From: Photorhabdus caribbeanensis | GTDB taxonomy: Bacteria; Pseudomonadota; Gammaproteobacteria; Enterobacterales; Enterobacteriaceae | Direction of reading: 5' to 3' | Assembly: GCF_018448885.1 (NCBI RefSeq) | Contig: NZ_RCWB01000022.1 | Coordinates: 1-64,000 of the forward strand | DNA length: 64,000 nucleotides | Shown: piece after piece, positions 42,703-52,787 of the stretch | How positions within the stretch are numbered: the first letter of the stretch is position 1 | Layout of the letters: each line of letters starts with the position of its first letter | Notes under the pieces: generated by a model | Databases searched by the model: none | The model's input: the letters and a program-made list of their open reading frames with translations, nothing else | Told to the model about the DNA's origin: nothing | Translations under genes and position numbers: made by a program

Positions 42703-44433
42703 GTGAAATTACTGCTCCCGAAGGATGAAATTACTGATGTCATTCGTGCTCGTAGCCGGGTATTTTGGGCTATCGGGTTGTTCACTGCTTTTATTAACCT
42801 GCTGATGTTAGTTCCGTCTGTTTATATGTTGCAGGTTTATGACAGAGTATTGCCGTCGGGCAATGAAATCACTTTGCTGATGTTAACTCTGATTACCCTC
42901 GGCATGTTTGCCATGATGGGAATGCTGGAATATATCCGCAGCATGATTGTCATCCGCATTGGTAGTCAGCTTGATATGAAGCTGAATAACCGGGTTTATA
43001 CCGCATCTTATGAATCAAATCTGAAAAATGGCACCACTGATGCCGGTCAGATGCTCAATGACTTGGCAAATATCCGCCAGTTTCTGACGGGTAACGCTTT
43101 GTTTGCCTTCTTTGACGCCCCTTGGTTTCCAATCTATCTGCTGGTCATTTTTCTTTTTAACCCTTGGCTTGGTCTGTTGTCACTGGGAGGCGCGTTGGTA
43201 TTGATTGCTTTGGCTGTGCTGAATCAGTGGTTATCAAGTCAGCCGTTATCCGAAGCCAGTAAACTCTCTCTACGTTCAGCGAGTCTTGCCAGCACCAATT
43301 TACGTAATGCCGAAGTCATAGAGGCGTTAGGTATGTTACCGGTGCTACGCCGGAGATGGTTTGGGTTACATGAGCGTTTTCTAGATTTCCAGCGGATTGC
43401 CAGTGAGCGGGCTTCGGTGATTAATTCAGTCACTAAAACAGTACGTTTGGCCTTGCAGTCGTTGATCCTTGGATTAGGAGGCTGGTTAGCGATTGGTGGG
43501 CATATCACGCCGGGCATGATGATTGCGGCTTCAATTTTGATGGGACGTGCGCTTTCACCGATAGAACAACTGATCCAAGCCTGGAAAGGCTGGAGTGGCG
43601 CTCGTTTGTCATGGCAGCGGTTAACCAACTTGTTGGAACAACAACCGGAACGTAAACCGGGTATGTCATTGCCCGCGCCAAAAGGAAATTTGGCTGTGGA
43701 TAAGGTTTCCGCAGCGCCTCCGGGGAGAAACAATAAAGTTGTGTTAGAGGATATCAGCTTTTCATTGGCTGCCGGTGATGTAATGGGGTTAATTGGTCCC
43801 AGTGCGTCTGGCAAATCGACTCTTGCCCGGTTGCTGGTGGGGATATGGCCTGCACAAGAAGGTGTCGTTCGTCTGGATAATGCAGATATTTATCAGTGGA
43901 ATAAAGATGAACTGGGCTCTTCAATCGGTTATTTACCGCAGGATATTGAGTTATTTGGCGGCACTATCGCTGAAAATATTGCTCGCTTTAATGAAGTAGA
44001 GCCAGAAAAGGTAGTACAAGCGGCAAGGAAAGCGGGTGTTCATGAGCTGATATTAGAACTTGATAAAGGCTATGACACTGTAATTGGTGCTGGAGGCGTT
44101 GGATTATCGGGGGGCCAGAAACAGCGAATTGGCCTTGCTCGTGCGCTATATGATGAGCCGTCATTGGTGGTGTTGGATGAACCTAATTCCAGCCTGGATG
44201 AGGCAGGAGAAAGAGCATTGAATGAGGCGATTTCTCAGCTTAAAGCGCAAGGAAAGACAGTGATTGTGATCACTCACCGCACCTCATTGCTATCACAGAC
44301 AAACAAAATATTGTTACTGGTTCAGGGGAAAATGAAGATGTTCGGTCCATCTCAGCAGGTGATGGCCGCTTTATCACAAAGAAATAACAGTCAGGAACAC
44401 TCTGCGACCAAGGCAGTCGCACAGGCATCATAG
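42703..44433 (+). CDS. prtB: Protease exporter ABC protein PrtB (PrtD/AprD family)
   Basis: A 576-residue inner-membrane ABC half-transporter without the C39-like N-terminal domain, typical of serralysin exporters. Membrane domain at about residues 20-300 (FWAIGLFTAFINLLMLVPSV; LLVIFLFNPWLGLLSLG), then the nucleotide-binding domain: Walker A GPSASGKST, signature LSGGQKQRIGLARAL, Walker B LVVLDEPNSSLDE, H-loop THRTS. It energises secretion of PrtA with PrtC and PrtD. The start has AAGGA upstream. The naming follows the Photorhabdus prtBCD convention; the homologous Dickeya gene is called prtD. Confidence 0.92.
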   Translation: MKLLLPKDEITDVIRARSRVFWAIGLFTAFINLLMLVPSVYMLQVYDRVLPSGNEITLLMLTLITLGMFAMMGMLEYIRSMIVIRIGSQLDMKLNNRVYTASYESNLKNGTTDAGQMLNDLANIRQFLTGNALFAFFDAPWFPIYLLVIFLFNPWLGLLSLGGALVLIALAVLNQWLSSQPLSEASKLSLRSASLASTNLRNAEVIEALGMLPVLRRRWFGLHERFLDFQRIASERASVINSVTKTVRLALQSLILGLGGWLAIGGHITPGMMIAASILMGRALSPIEQLIQAWKGWSGARLSWQRLTNLLEQQPERKPGMSLPAPKGNLAVDKVSAAPPGRNNKVVLEDISFSLAAGDVMGLIGPSASGKSTLARLLVGIWPAQEGVVRLDNADIYQWNKDELGSSIGYLPQDIELFGGTIAENIARFNEVEPEKVVQAARKAGVHELILELDKGYDTVIGAGGVGLSGGQKQRIGLARALYDEPSLVVLDEPNSSLDEAGERALNEAISQLKAQGKTVIVITHRTSLLSQTNKILLLVQGKMKMFGPSQQVMAALSQRNNSQEHSATKAVAQAS

Positions 44434-44499
44434 GTAAATGTGCATTTAATTATAATAATATCAAATAGTTGAGACGGAGATTTCTGTCCGGGAGTGGAT

Positions 44500-45828
44500 A
44501 TGTCTGATCAGATTACGCCGGTAAGAGATGAAAAAGGATTATTGCCTTTGGAAGAAAGGAATTTTTTACGACTAGGATGGTTAGTGATTGGTGTGGGGAT
44601 CTTGGGATTTCTCATTTGGGCCGCATTAGCGCCGTTGGATAAAGGGGTGGCGTCTTCGGGTGTGGTGGTTGTGGATGGTAATCGTAAAACAGTTCAGGCT
44701 CCGGCAAGCGGTATTATCAGCCAGATTAAGGTTGTTGAAGGAGAAACGATAAAAGCGGGTCAGATACTCGTTCAGCTTAGCCAAGTGCAGGCAAAGGCAC
44801 AAGTCGATGCGATTCAGGATCAACTGTATACCACGCTGGCAACGGAAGCCCGTTTATTAGCCGAGCAGCATGGTGATGAAGTGTTAATTTTCCCCGACAT
44901 ATTACAGCAATTACAATCTGAACCGCGGGTGAATGAGATAATCGAACTGCAAAAACAACTTTTTAAATCACGTCGTGAAGTATTGAGAAGCGATTTGGAA
45001 GGGCTTGAGCAGTCTGTCGAAGGAATAAATTTCCAAATTAAAGGGCTTAAATCTTCTCTTCTCAGTAAGCGCATGCAGCAGGCGGCGCTTAAGGAACAGA
45101 TAACAAATCTAAAATCTTTGGCGGATGAGGGCTATTTTCCGCGTAATCGTTACTTGGAACTTCTGCGTGAACAGGCTGAACTTAACAGCAGCACGGCGGA
45201 AATGGCAGGACGAGCTGGTCAGCTTGAAAAACAGTTACAGGAAACACAGCAGCGTATTATTCAGCGCAAAGCAGACTATCAGCGGGAAGTGCGCACGCAA
45301 TTAGCGGAAGTGCAGGTTTCCGCCAGTGAATATAGAAATAAGTTGGATACCGCACAGTTTGAGCTGACTCATACTTCAATTGTTGCGCCGGTTGACGGCA
45401 CTGTTGTGGGATTAAATATTTTTACCCAAGGTGGGGTTGTTGCTCCCGGCGAAAAGCTAATGGAAATTCTGCCGGCCCAGATGCCGCTTGAAGTGGAAAC
45501 GCGTGTGGCGGTTAATTTGGCAGATAAGATTAGCAAAGGGTTAAATGTGGATCTGATGTTCACCGCTTTTAACCAGAATCAGACGCCAAAAGTTGAAGGA
45601 AAAGTTGCCGTGATTTCCGCGGATAGGTTGGTCGATCCCGTCACCAGTCAACCTTATTATCAGATGAGAGTGGTTGTTTCTCCTGAGGGAATGGAAAAAC
45701 TGAAAGGGTTGGATATCAGGCCAGGAATGCCGGTTGAAGTCTTTGTCAAAACGGGTTCCCGCTCTCTGTTGAGCTATCTGTTTAAGCCACTGTTGGATCG
45801 GGCTTCAACATCGTTGATAGAGGAGTGA
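44500..45828 (+). CDS. prtC: Protease exporter membrane fusion protein PrtC
   Basis: A 442-residue adaptor from ATG 44500, with CCGGGAG upstream; an in-frame GTG at 44494 overlaps the ribosome-binding site. One transmembrane helix (LVIGVGILGFLIWAALAPL), a lipoyl half (VQAPASGIISQIKVVEGE), a long coiled coil (about 90-290), a second lipoyl half (TSIVAPVDGTVVGLNIFTQGG) and a C-terminal beta domain (LDIRPGMPVEVFVKTG). It links PrtB to the PrtD channel. Its stop overlaps the region used as ribosome-binding site by prtD. Confidence 0.93.
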   Translation: MSDQITPVRDEKGLLPLEERNFLRLGWLVIGVGILGFLIWAALAPLDKGVASSGVVVVDGNRKTVQAPASGIISQIKVVEGETIKAGQILVQLSQVQAKAQVDAIQDQLYTTLATEARLLAEQHGDEVLIFPDILQQLQSEPRVNEIIELQKQLFKSRREVLRSDLEGLEQSVEGINFQIKGLKSSLLSKRMQQAALKEQITNLKSLADEGYFPRNRYLELLREQAELNSSTAEMAGRAGQLEKQLQETQQRIIQRKADYQREVRTQLAEVQVSASEYRNKLDTAQFELTHTSIVAPVDGTVVGLNIFTQGGVVAPGEKLMEILPAQMPLEVETRVAVNLADKISKGLNVDLMFTAFNQNQTPKVEGKVAVISADRLVDPVTSQPYYQMRVVVSPEGMEKLKGLDIRPGMPVEVFVKTGSRSLLSYLFKPLLDRASTSLIEE

Positions 45829-45830
45829 TT

Positions 45831-47204
45831 ATGAAACTGAATAATGCTTCTTTCTCAATGGGTTTGCTGATTCTTTTCAGCGTCAGTTTGTTCTCTTTTC
45901 CTGCATGGTCATTGAGTTTGACTGAAGCCTATGCGCTGGCGTTAGAAAATGATCCTACTTTTCTTGCCGCCGTGAAAGAGCGGGAAGGCGGTGAAGAGTA
46001 TGAAAAGCTCGGCAGGGCAGAATTGTTACCTAAAGTAATAATGTCTTATCAGAATTCCCCGCGGAATTGGCAACATATGGAGTCTGTTGGGTATGACCTC
46101 TGGGGCAGGAAGACAACTAGCAGCCGGGATCGCCAATATAGCAGTTATAACGCGGCTGTTGTGTTGACTCAGCCGTTGATAGATTTTGAAATATGGGCGC
46201 GTTATAAAGCCAGCCAAGCCCACACTTTGATGAGCAATGAGCGTTTTCGGGCGAATTTTCAGCAACTGGCTGTTCGGGTCGTGAATGCTTACGTGGATGT
46301 GGCTTATGCGCAGGATCAGATTGATTTAGTCATACGACAGAAAATGGCTTATGAAAAACAACTGGAACTGAATAAGAAATTGTTTATTTCTGGTGAAGGG
46401 ACACGTACTGATGTGGTGGAAACGCAATCCCGTTACAGTCAGGCGATTGCCGATGAGATAGCAGCCAAAGACGATTTGGATGCGGCAATCCGAAGTTTAC
46501 AGCTAATTGTGGGCGCTCCCCTCCCTGTTGATTTACCTGTACAACGGCTATCAGATAAAAAGCGTTTCCATATATTGAGGTTGTCGCCGGAGCGTTATGA
46601 AGAGTGGGAAAAATTGGCATTGGCTAACAATCCGGTTTTGGCGGCTTCTCGTCAGGAAGTGCAAGCCGCGTACCATGAAGTGCAACGTAATCGGGCGGGC
46701 TATTTACCTAGGCTGGAGTTCTATGCTTCCCATTCTGAAAACGAATCCAGTAGCGATAATACCATAGATCAAAAATATCGAACCGATACCATTGGCTTGC
46801 GGATGAGCATGAATATCTATAATGGTGGTGCTACGTCTGCCTCTGTACGTCAGGCGGCGGCCAACTATGGCAGGACTAAATATGATCTTGATGCTCAGGC
46901 TGGAGAAATCCTCAATGCATTACGCCGCAATTATAATCAGTACTTAAATAGTGAAAAACGGATCAGTGCTTATGAAATGGCGGTTGAATCAGCTAGCTTG
47001 CAGGTAGACGCGACCAGTAAAAGTGTTGCGCTTGGGCAGCGGGTCAATGTGGATGTCTTGAATGCTGAACAGCAGTTATATACTGCTCGACGTGATCTCT
47101 CACAAGCAAAATATAATTATATTAAATCCTGGATCGGCCTGCTTAGTGAGGCCGGAGAATTAAAAGGCGAACATCTGGATAAGATAGCGAAGTATTTTCG
47201 TTAG
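45831..47204 (+). CDS. prtD: Protease exporter outer-membrane channel PrtD (TolC family)
   Basis: A 457-residue TolC-like protein from ATG 45831, preceded by GGAG. Signal peptide ([16 protein letters not shown]), then two outer-membrane-efflux repeats: [19 protein letters not shown] at the mature N-terminus, and [27 protein letters not shown] for the second half. It forms the trimeric channel for PrtA export. Its last three bases overlap the convergent xni stop (47201-47204), leaving no terminator between the operon and the opposite transcript. Confidence 0.93.
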   Translation: MKLNNASFSMGLLILFSVSLFSFPAWSLSLTEAYALALENDPTFLAAVKEREGGEEYEKLGRAELLPKVIMSYQNSPRNWQHMESVGYDLWGRKTTSSRDRQYSSYNAAVVLTQPLIDFEIWARYKASQAHTLMSNERFRANFQQLAVRVVNAYVDVAYAQDQIDLVIRQKMAYEKQLELNKKLFISGEGTRTDVVETQSRYSQAIADEIAAKDDLDAAIRSLQLIVGAPLPVDLPVQRLSDKKRFHILRLSPERYEEWEKLALANNPVLAASRQEVQAAYHEVQRNRAGYLPRLEFYASHSENESSSDNTIDQKYRTDTIGLRMSMNIYNGGATSASVRQAAANYGRTKYDLDAQAGEILNALRRNYNQYLNSEKRISAYEMAVESASLQVDATSKSVALGQRVNVDVLNAEQQLYTARRDLSQAKYNYIKSWIGLLSEAGELKGEHLDKIAKYFR

Positions 47205-47959
47205 GTTGCTGTTGTCAGCCGGAGTTGTTGTAGATTACCATTTAAAGCCAGATCGGTACGTAATGATGCAACTTCCCGGCTGATAAACGCCATTTCTTTA
47301 TTGGATTCTAGTTTATTGCGCCATTTATCGGGTTGTTGGTTGAGGTTCTGGAACAGATTATCCAGTGTACCGGCCTGTTGCAGTAAAGTGGCGGCGGTTT
47401 TAGGCCCGATCCCCTGAATCCCCGGAATTTTACTACTGCTTATCCCCGCCAGCCCCCAATAATCGGGTAATTGTTCTGGTAAAACGCCAAATTCTTGTTG
47501 AACAAATGGCATATCCAGCCAGCGTTTTTGAAAGTAGTCACGGATACGGATATTGGGTGAAAGTAGCTGGCAATACCCTTTATCAGTAGAAACAATCGTC
47601 ACGTTGTAACCAGCAGAAGTCACTTTTACCGCCAGTGTCGCTGCCAGATCGTCAGCTTCGTGTCCCTCTGCATGCCAGCAGGCGACGCCTTGTTGCTCAA
47701 ATGATGTTCTGATTTGCGGCATTTCTTGTTGCAGATTGTCAGGCATGGGCGAACGGCCGGCTTTGTAGTCAGGTAATATCTGGTGACGCCAACTGTGACT
47801 GCGATTCTCTTCATCGAATACTGCGACGGCATGTGTGGGATGAGTATGTTGGATAAGCTGCTTTAGTGCATGTTCACAAGCAGGAATACATGGGCTGCCC
47901 TGCACAGCATGAATGCGTCGGATAAGGTTAAGGGCATCAACAATAAGAAGGTGTATCAT
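47201..47959 (-). CDS. xni: Flap endonuclease Xni (ExoIX)
   Basis: A 252-residue protein of the 5'-3' exonuclease/FEN family, like the N-terminal domain of DNA polymerase I. Metal-binding acidic residues are seen in [29 protein letters not shown] and [17 protein letters not shown], with the H3TH region [25 protein letters not shown]. It trims 5' flaps. Xni lacks some C-terminal acidic residues of classical FENs. The length equals E. coli Xni. Convergent with and overlapping prtD by four bases. Confidence 0.93.
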   Translation of the reverse strand: MIHLLIVDALNLIRRIHAVQGSPCIPACEHALKQLIQHTHPTHAVAVFDEENRSHSWRHQILPDYKAGRSPMPDNLQQEMPQIRTSFEQQGVACWHAEGHEADDLAATLAVKVTSAGYNVTIVSTDKGYCQLLSPNIRIRDYFQKRWLDMPFVQQEFGVLPEQLPDYWGLAGISSSKIPGIQGIGPKTAATLLQQAGTLDNLFQNLNQQPDKWRNKLESNKEMAFISREVASLRTDLALNGNLQQLRLTTAT

Positions 47960-48021
47960 ATGGGATCACTTTAAATAGCATAATGCTCCATCCGTGGAGC
48001 GCAGATATTTTTTCAGGTAAT

Positions 48022-49389
48022 TTATTTGATAATTTCGTAGCAAGGCTCGTAGGCAGTGCCTCCCGGTAGTTTCATTCGATGCTGTTCCACAAAGTCTTTC
48101 AATAGCTTATCCATATGGCGCATTATTTTAACATCTCCGTGGATTTTGAATGGACCTTGTTTTTCAATTGCTTGAATACCCACCTCTTTCACATTACCTG
48201 CAACAATCCCGGAAAAAGCCCGGCGCAGTGACGCCGCCAGTTTTTCAGATGGTTGATCAGGATGGAGATTAAGATCTGCCATGTTTTCATGGGATGGCTC
48301 AAACGGCTGTTGCAAATCATAATTGATCTTCATTGACCAATTAAAGCTATATGCATCACCAGTACTGTGGCGGCTATCTCTCACTAATGGCATCGCTTCT
48401 TTCATTATTCTGGCAACTTCAGGCGCATCATCAATGATGATGTGATAATAGCGTCGCATATCTTCGCCCAAGGTATGAACAATAAATTCGTCCAGAACCT
48501 GGAAATAGTCCTCACTCTCCTTTGGCCCGGTAAGAATTAATGGCAGTACTTGCTCCTGATTTTCTGGATTCATCAGAATACCTAGTAAATAAAGTAATTC
48601 TTCTGCTGTACCGACACCACCTGGGAAAATAACGATACCATGAGCAATACGAACAAAAGCTTCCAGACGCTTTTCTATGTCTGGCATGATAATCAGCTCA
48701 TTCACTAATGGATTTGGCGGTTCAGCCGCAATGATTGATGGTTCGGTGATACCAATAAAACGGCTATTTTTATAATTCTGTTGGGCATGGCCGACAGCCG
48801 CGCCTTTCATCGGCGCTTCCATTGCGCCAGGGCCACAGCCAGTACAGATATTCAGCCCGCGTAACCCAAGCTGATTACCGACTTTACGGCCATACTGATA
48901 CTCTTGCTTACTAATTGAGTGGCCTCCCCAACAGACGATCATGTTGAGCTCGTCATCGGTATGCAGCGCTCTGGCATGGCGCAGAATAGAGAATATTCTG
49001 TTGGTGATATGTGCGCTATTCTCTGAATCGGAATAATCCTGTTGTCCTGGATCGGTAATCTGTGTATGGACAAACAAGATATCCCGCAGAACTGCGAACA
49101 GGTTAGCTTGTAGTGAGTGAATAATTTTTCCATCAACGAATGCGTCTTCTGGTGGATCTATCAGTTCCAGTTTTACTCCACGCTCACGGCGCAGTACGTT
49201 AATTTCAAAATCGGTGTATTTAGAGAGCAGCTCTTTACTATTATCGGTTTGGCTACCTGAATTGAGTACGGCCAGTGAGCAATTACGGAACAGGCGATAC
49301 AGATCACTTTTTGCGGTACTCTTTAGCATATCTACTTCAAGTTGAGATAGTAAATCCATTGAGCCGAGTGGGTTGATATGTGTGATCAA
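48022..49389 (-). CDS. ppnN: Pyrimidine/purine nucleotide 5'-monophosphate nucleosidase
   Basis: A 455-residue LOG-family nucleosidase (E. coli YgdH, 454). I place the start at a TTG (49389): AAGGAGT lies just upstream and the following residues [16 protein letters not shown] match E. coli from its residue 2; the longer upstream frame adds a non-conserved stretch. Key motifs: [18 protein letters not shown] and the Rossmann loop [21 protein letters not shown]. It cleaves nucleoside monophosphates to ribose 5-phosphate and the base, and in E. coli is allosterically stimulated by (p)ppGpp. Confidence 0.95.
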   Translation of the reverse strand: MITHINPLGSMDLLSQLEVDMLKSTAKSDLYRLFRNCSLAVLNSGSQTDNSKELLSKYTDFEINVLRRERGVKLELIDPPEDAFVDGKIIHSLQANLFAVLRDILFVHTQITDPGQQDYSDSENSAHITNRIFSILRHARALHTDDELNMIVCWGGHSISKQEYQYGRKVGNQLGLRGLNICTGCGPGAMEAPMKGAAVGHAQQNYKNSRFIGITEPSIIAAEPPNPLVNELIIMPDIEKRLEAFVRIAHGIVIFPGGVGTAEELLYLLGILMNPENQEQVLPLILTGPKESEDYFQVLDEFIVHTLGEDMRRYYHIIIDDAPEVARIMKEAMPLVRDSRHSTGDAYSFNWSMKINYDLQQPFEPSHENMADLNLHPDQPSEKLAASLRRAFSGIVAGNVKEVGIQAIEKQGPFKIHGDVKIMRHMDKLLKDFVEQHRMKLPGGTAYEPCYEIIK

Positions 49390-49500
49390 GAATGACTCCT
49401 TGTATACCGTGTATAGATTACATATCAATAGCACTAAACTGAATGTATTACATACCCTATTTCAGCTTATTTTTCAAAAATTGCGTTTAGAAAAACAGAT

Positions 49501-50349
49501 TTATTGACGTGCCAGTCTGCCTATAGCTGGAATAAAGCTTGCATTATTTGTACGCCACGGGTTGATATCTAATCCCCCACGACGGGTATAACGAGCGTAG
49601 ACTGAGAGTTTTTCCGGTGCGCATAACTGTTGTAAGTCGTTGAAGATACGCTCAACACATTGCTCGTGAAACTCATTGTGATGCCGGAATGATATTAGGT
49701 AGCGTAACAATGCTTCCCGATTGATTTTTGCCCCTTGGTAGTGAATCTGGACAGATCCCCAGTCAGGTTGATGGGTGATCAGGCAATTAGATTTCAGCAG
49801 ATGGCTAACCAAAACTTCTTCTACCTGCGGGCCTTGTGCTGCACCTTGCAGATAATGACGATTGAAATCATATTCAGTCACTTCAATCTCCTGATCGTCA
49901 ATACATTCACCTGTAAAAGCGGAGATTGGTTGATTATTGAAATGATCTAAATGATGAAGAGTCACTTCCACCTTGCCTTCAGCACAAGCAGCCAGATCGC
50001 GCTGTAGTGTTTCTGCAACGACTTGCCAGTTTTCAAAGCGAGTTTGGTTAAAGCTGTTCAGATAGAGCTTAAAACTTTTAGATTCAATCAGATTTTTACT
50101 TGTTGCATTTAAACTAACATGCCCGACAGCAACTTGTGGCAAACCACGGCTATTTAGCCATGATAGCTCATATAGCGTCCAGATATCAGCGCCGTAAAAC
50201 GGCAAATTATCAGGGAAAATTTCCAGTGGTTCACGGTTCATATTGCGGGGTACAGCTTGCAATAAGCTGGCATCATATTGGTCACGATATAAAGTGGTTT
50301 TACCCAGAGTAAGCTGCTCAAGAGCTTGGTGATCCCGATATAACGACAT
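49501..50349 (-). CDS. queF: NADPH-dependent 7-cyano-7-deazaguanine reductase
   Basis: A 282-residue bimodular QueF, the same length as the E. coli enzyme, from ATG 50349; four codons upstream is another ATG with weaker context. Catalytic region: the substrate-binding [16 protein letters not shown] in the N-terminal module, and [16 protein letters not shown] (nucleophilic Cys) with [20 protein letters not shown] in the C-terminal module. It reduces preQ0 to preQ1 for queuosine tRNA modification. Divergent from syd. Confidence 0.96.
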   Translation of the reverse strand: MSLYRDHQALEQLTLGKTTLYRDQYDASLLQAVPRNMNREPLEIFPDNLPFYGADIWTLYELSWLNSRGLPQVAVGHVSLNATSKNLIESKSFKLYLNSFNQTRFENWQVVAETLQRDLAACAEGKVEVTLHHLDHFNNQPISAFTGECIDDQEIEVTEYDFNRHYLQGAAQGPQVEEVLVSHLLKSNCLITHQPDWGSVQIHYQGAKINREALLRYLISFRHHNEFHEQCVERIFNDLQQLCAPEKLSVYARYTRRGGLDINPWRTNNASFIPAIGRLARQ

Positions 50350-50496
50350 GTTATTCCTCAAAATCTGATATTAGTGATGGCTTAAGTTTAGCAAGTTAGC
50401 GCGTTTGTCTGAATTTTATTTGTTCGCTCAGTTCACTATCTTTGGTTTAGTATAAAATTATTAAGTACACCCTAACAGTTACCGATTGAAAATAAT

Positions 50497-51051
50497 ATGA
50501 TTTCTAATGTTACAGAAGCGTTGTCTAATTTTACCCGTTGTTATGTTGATTTGTGGCAAAAAGAAACTGGAGCTCCTCCTGCCAGCCGTGAACTTTATGG
50601 AGTACCATCACCTTGTATTGTCCAGACTGGTGACAACATTGTTTATTGGCTTCCACAGCCTTTTCCTTTAGAGGAAAAGCTGAATAGCGTCGAAGTTGCA
50701 CTGGATATTCAATTACAACCGGCAATTCATGATTTTTATACATCACAATTAGCCGGTGATATGACGGTAACGTTTGAAGGTCAACGACTTAGTTTGATTC
50801 AGGTCTGGAGTGAAGATGACTTTATCCGTTTACAGGAAAACCTGATAGGACATTTGGTGACGCAGAAGCGGCTGAAACTGTCGCCAACGGCATTTATTGC
50901 GACGATGGAATCAGATGATATGGGTATCATTTCTCTGTGTAATTTGACCGGTGAAGTGATTTTAGAGCAATTTGGCAGCCATCAACGAACACGGTTATTT
51001 ACCGACTTAATTGGGTTTCTTGGTGCAATTGAACCTGTCTTTATTTGTTAG
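50497..51051 (+). CDS. syd: SecY-interacting protein Syd
   Basis: A 184-residue protein matching Syd: [20 protein letters not shown] at the start, then [34 protein letters not shown], and an acidic [16 protein letters not shown] region. Syd binds cytosolic loops of SecY and disturbs defective SecYEG complexes in E. coli. It is soluble, with an acidic concave surface in the known family structure. It lies upstream of csrB, as in E. coli. Confidence 0.93.
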   Translation: MISNVTEALSNFTRCYVDLWQKETGAPPASRELYGVPSPCIVQTGDNIVYWLPQPFPLEEKLNSVEVALDIQLQPAIHDFYTSQLAGDMTVTFEGQRLSLIQVWSEDDFIRLQENLIGHLVTQKRLKLSPTAFIATMESDDMGIISLCNLTGEVILEQFGSHQRTRLFTDLIGFLGAIEPVFIC

Positions 51052-51074
51052 AGCTGGATTTTTAACGTTGTATT

Positions 51075-51092
51075 TGTGAGATATCTCTTACA
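51075..51092 (+). promoter_or_regulatory. UvrY/GacA-type binding palindrome upstream of csrB
   Basis: TGTGAG-ATATCT-CTTACA is an 18-bp palindrome matching the GacA/UvrY box TGTAAG-N6-CTTACA. It lies about 170-180 bp before the estimated csrB start, a distance similar to that described for csrB in E. coli and Salmonella. It overlaps a perfect hairpin (51080-51110: GATATCTCTTACA, CTTCA, complement) that may also end the syd transcript. Confidence 0.75.
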
Positions 51093-51110
51093 CTTCATGT
51101 AAGAGATATC
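51080..51110 (+). terminator. Hairpin after syd, overlapping the UvrY box
   Basis: A perfect 13-bp stem with the 5-base loop CTTCA, 29 bp after the syd stop, followed by ATTGTTTACTTTT. A terminator role is plausible. The same bases supply TGTAAG and CTTACA half-sites. Confidence 0.55.
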
Positions 51111-51255
51111 ATTGTTTACTTTTGTGAGCTTCACATTAGTTTATTATTTCCATTTTATTTCAATAGGCTATAAATAGTCACCGATTTTATTCACTATCTT
51201 CACTTACTGGTTTCATTATGTGTAGCTTGTTTCATCGAACGAATTAATTCATGCT

Positions 51256-51487
51256 GTCCTCAGCAGGAAAGGAATCATTGCGCACAATTTCTCAAGGATA
51301 GATAAGTGATGATGGTCAGGATGACGCCATGCATAACAGGATCGTATGCAACATAAATAAAATGATGGGTAAGGGATAACCAAACTAGGGACAATTTGTC
51401 AAGGAGTGAGCAGGGAGCATCTTATTATTAGCGGGACTGCTATAAAATCAACTTAAGGGGAGCGCTTGTTCGCTCCCTTCTCTTATT
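51256..51487 (+). ncRNA. csrB: CsrB small RNA (CsrA-sequestering)
   Basis: In the syd-yqcC interval, the conserved place of csrB. The 3' end TTTGTCAAGGAGTGAGCAGG followed by GAGC and, further on, GGGAGCG-CTTGTT-CGCTCCC plus TTCTCTTATTT matches the end of E. coli CsrB. I count 11 GGA motifs (CAGGAA, AAGGAT, TCAGGATG, ACAGGATC, AGGGAT and others), the CsrA binding signal. The 5' end near 51256 (GTCCTCAGCAGG) is estimated from similarity to the E. coli start. At about 230 nt it is much shorter than the roughly 360-nt E. coli CsrB, with about half the GGA sites. Confidence 0.85.
51455..51487 (+). terminator. csrB terminator
   Basis: AAGGGGAGCG (51455-51464), loop CTTGTT, CGCTCCCTT (51471-51479), followed by CTCTTATTT. 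It lies about 95 bp before yqcC. Confidence 0.85.
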
Positions 51488-51579
51488 TGGTGGGGCAAGC
51501 AAATTTTCAGCTTAAGGGGTATCGATGGTATTCTTGCGAACTTGGTTGTTTTGAGTAAAAACTGAGTCGGGCTGAAAAT

Positions 51580-51912
51580 ATGAGTACCACAAAACAAATT
51601 CTGCATAAATTACAGTTAATTGAAGAAGCCATGAGGGAAATTGACCTGTGGCAGAGCCATCCGCCTAAACCAGAAGCTTTCGAAAGTGTTGAACCATTCT
51701 CCATTGATACGATGTCAGCGGAAGAGTGGTTGCAGTGGGTATTGATTCCGAGAATGTATGCGTTGTTGGAGCAGGGATTGGCGTTGCCTACGGCATTTGC
51801 TATCGCGCCTTACTTTGAGGAATCTTATAAAGAAGATACTACTGGGCGTTACCAGCAACTGCTTGAACATCTTCGTGCGTTGGATCGCTTATTTATGCAG
51901 GATAACATCTGA
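51580..51912 (+). CDS. yqcC: YqcC family protein (DUF446)
   Basis: A 110-residue small cytosolic protein, all helical by appearance, with the family pattern LQLIEEAMREIDLWQSHPPKPEAF broken by short gaps, then MSAEEWLQWVLIPRMYALLEQG. Function unknown. It ends one base before the truC start, so the two are co-translated, as in E. coli yqcC-truC. ATG 51580 follows GCTGAAAAT with no strong Shine-Dalgarno. Confidence 0.92.
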   Translation: MSTTKQILHKLQLIEEAMREIDLWQSHPPKPEAFESVEPFSIDTMSAEEWLQWVLIPRMYALLEQGLALPTAFAIAPYFEESYKEDTTGRYQQLLEHLRALDRLFMQDNI

Positions 51913-51913
51913 T

Positions 51914-52684
51914 ATGTTGGAAGTGTTATATCAGGATGATCATATTGTGGCAGTTAACAAGCCAGCGGGGTGGTTAGTTCATCGTAGCTGGTTGGCGCGT
52001 CACGAAACGGTCTTTGTTATGCAGACATTGCGTGATCAGATTGGTCAGCATGTTTTCCCGGTACACCGTCTGGATAGACCAACATCAGGCGTATTGCTGA
52101 TGGCGCTTTCCAGCGATGTTGCCCGTCAGCTATCCCAACAGTTTGAACATCATCAGTTACAAAAAACTTATCATGCCGTTGTGCGCGGTTATGTGTTGGA
52201 ATCAGCTATTATTGATTACGCTCTGGTTGAGGAACTGGATAAGATCGCGGATAAATTTGCGGATGGCGGTAAAGAAGCTCAACCCAGTGTGACTTATTAC
52301 CAATCACTGGCAACAGTGGAGTGTCCGGTAGAGATAGGTCGTTATCCTACATCACGTTTTAGTTTGTTGGAATTGACACCGAAAACAGGCCGAAAACATC
52401 AATTAAGACGCCATATGGCACATATTCGTCACCCCATTATTGGTGATACGACACATGGCGATTTACGGCAAAACAGAGGGGTTGCCGCTCATTATCAAAC
52501 CAACCGGTTGATGCTTCATGCCAGTTGTCTTGAGTTGGATCACCCTGTTACGGGGGAGAAATTATCGCTTACGGCAAAATGGGATGCATCATGGCAGCAT
52601 TTGATACGACAATTTGGCTGGCAAGGTATTATCCCCGATTTGGAATATGATGAAGTGAGTAAGGTAGAAGATTTCATAGATTAG
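51914..52684 (+). CDS. truC: tRNA pseudouridine(65) synthase TruC
   Basis: A 256-residue RluA-family pseudouridine synthase from ATG 51914 (MLEVLYQDDHIVAVNKPAGW aligns with E. coli TruC; the frame is open further upstream). The catalytic Asp is in HRLDRPTSGVLLMAL. Other conserved parts are LTPKTGRKHQLRRHMAHIRHPIIGD and LMLHASCLEL. It makes pseudouridine 65 in tRNA. The last 20 or so residues (after IIPDLE) differ from the usual ERVEFSA ending. A decayed sequence with the usual ending lies at 54355-54444, so the 3' end seems to have been replaced. Confidence 0.95.
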   Translation: MLEVLYQDDHIVAVNKPAGWLVHRSWLARHETVFVMQTLRDQIGQHVFPVHRLDRPTSGVLLMALSSDVARQLSQQFEHHQLQKTYHAVVRGYVLESAIIDYALVEELDKIADKFADGGKEAQPSVTYYQSLATVECPVEIGRYPTSRFSLLELTPKTGRKHQLRRHMAHIRHPIIGDTTHGDLRQNRGVAAHYQTNRLMLHASCLELDHPVTGEKLSLTAKWDASWQHLIRQFGWQGIIPDLEYDEVSKVEDFID

Positions 52685-52705
52685 GATGTCTTCAAAGAAT
52701 ACCTG

Positions 52706-52748
52706 TTGCCTTTATCTCTTAATTATTTTAATTAAGAGATAAAGGCAA
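52706..52748. terminator. Bidirectional terminator, perfect 20-bp stem
   Basis: TTGCCTTTATCTCTTAATTA, loop TTT, and its exact complement. It lies between the convergent truC and the MFS-like gene and can serve both strands. Confidence 0.8.
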
Positions 52749-52787
52749 TATTTATATATTATTAGCAAAGATTGATGATATATAAAT

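Noticed and set aside
51080-51110. Palindrome considered as an insertion-sequence end
   Set aside because: It is better explained as a syd terminator hairpin overlapping the GacA/UvrY box upstream of csrB.
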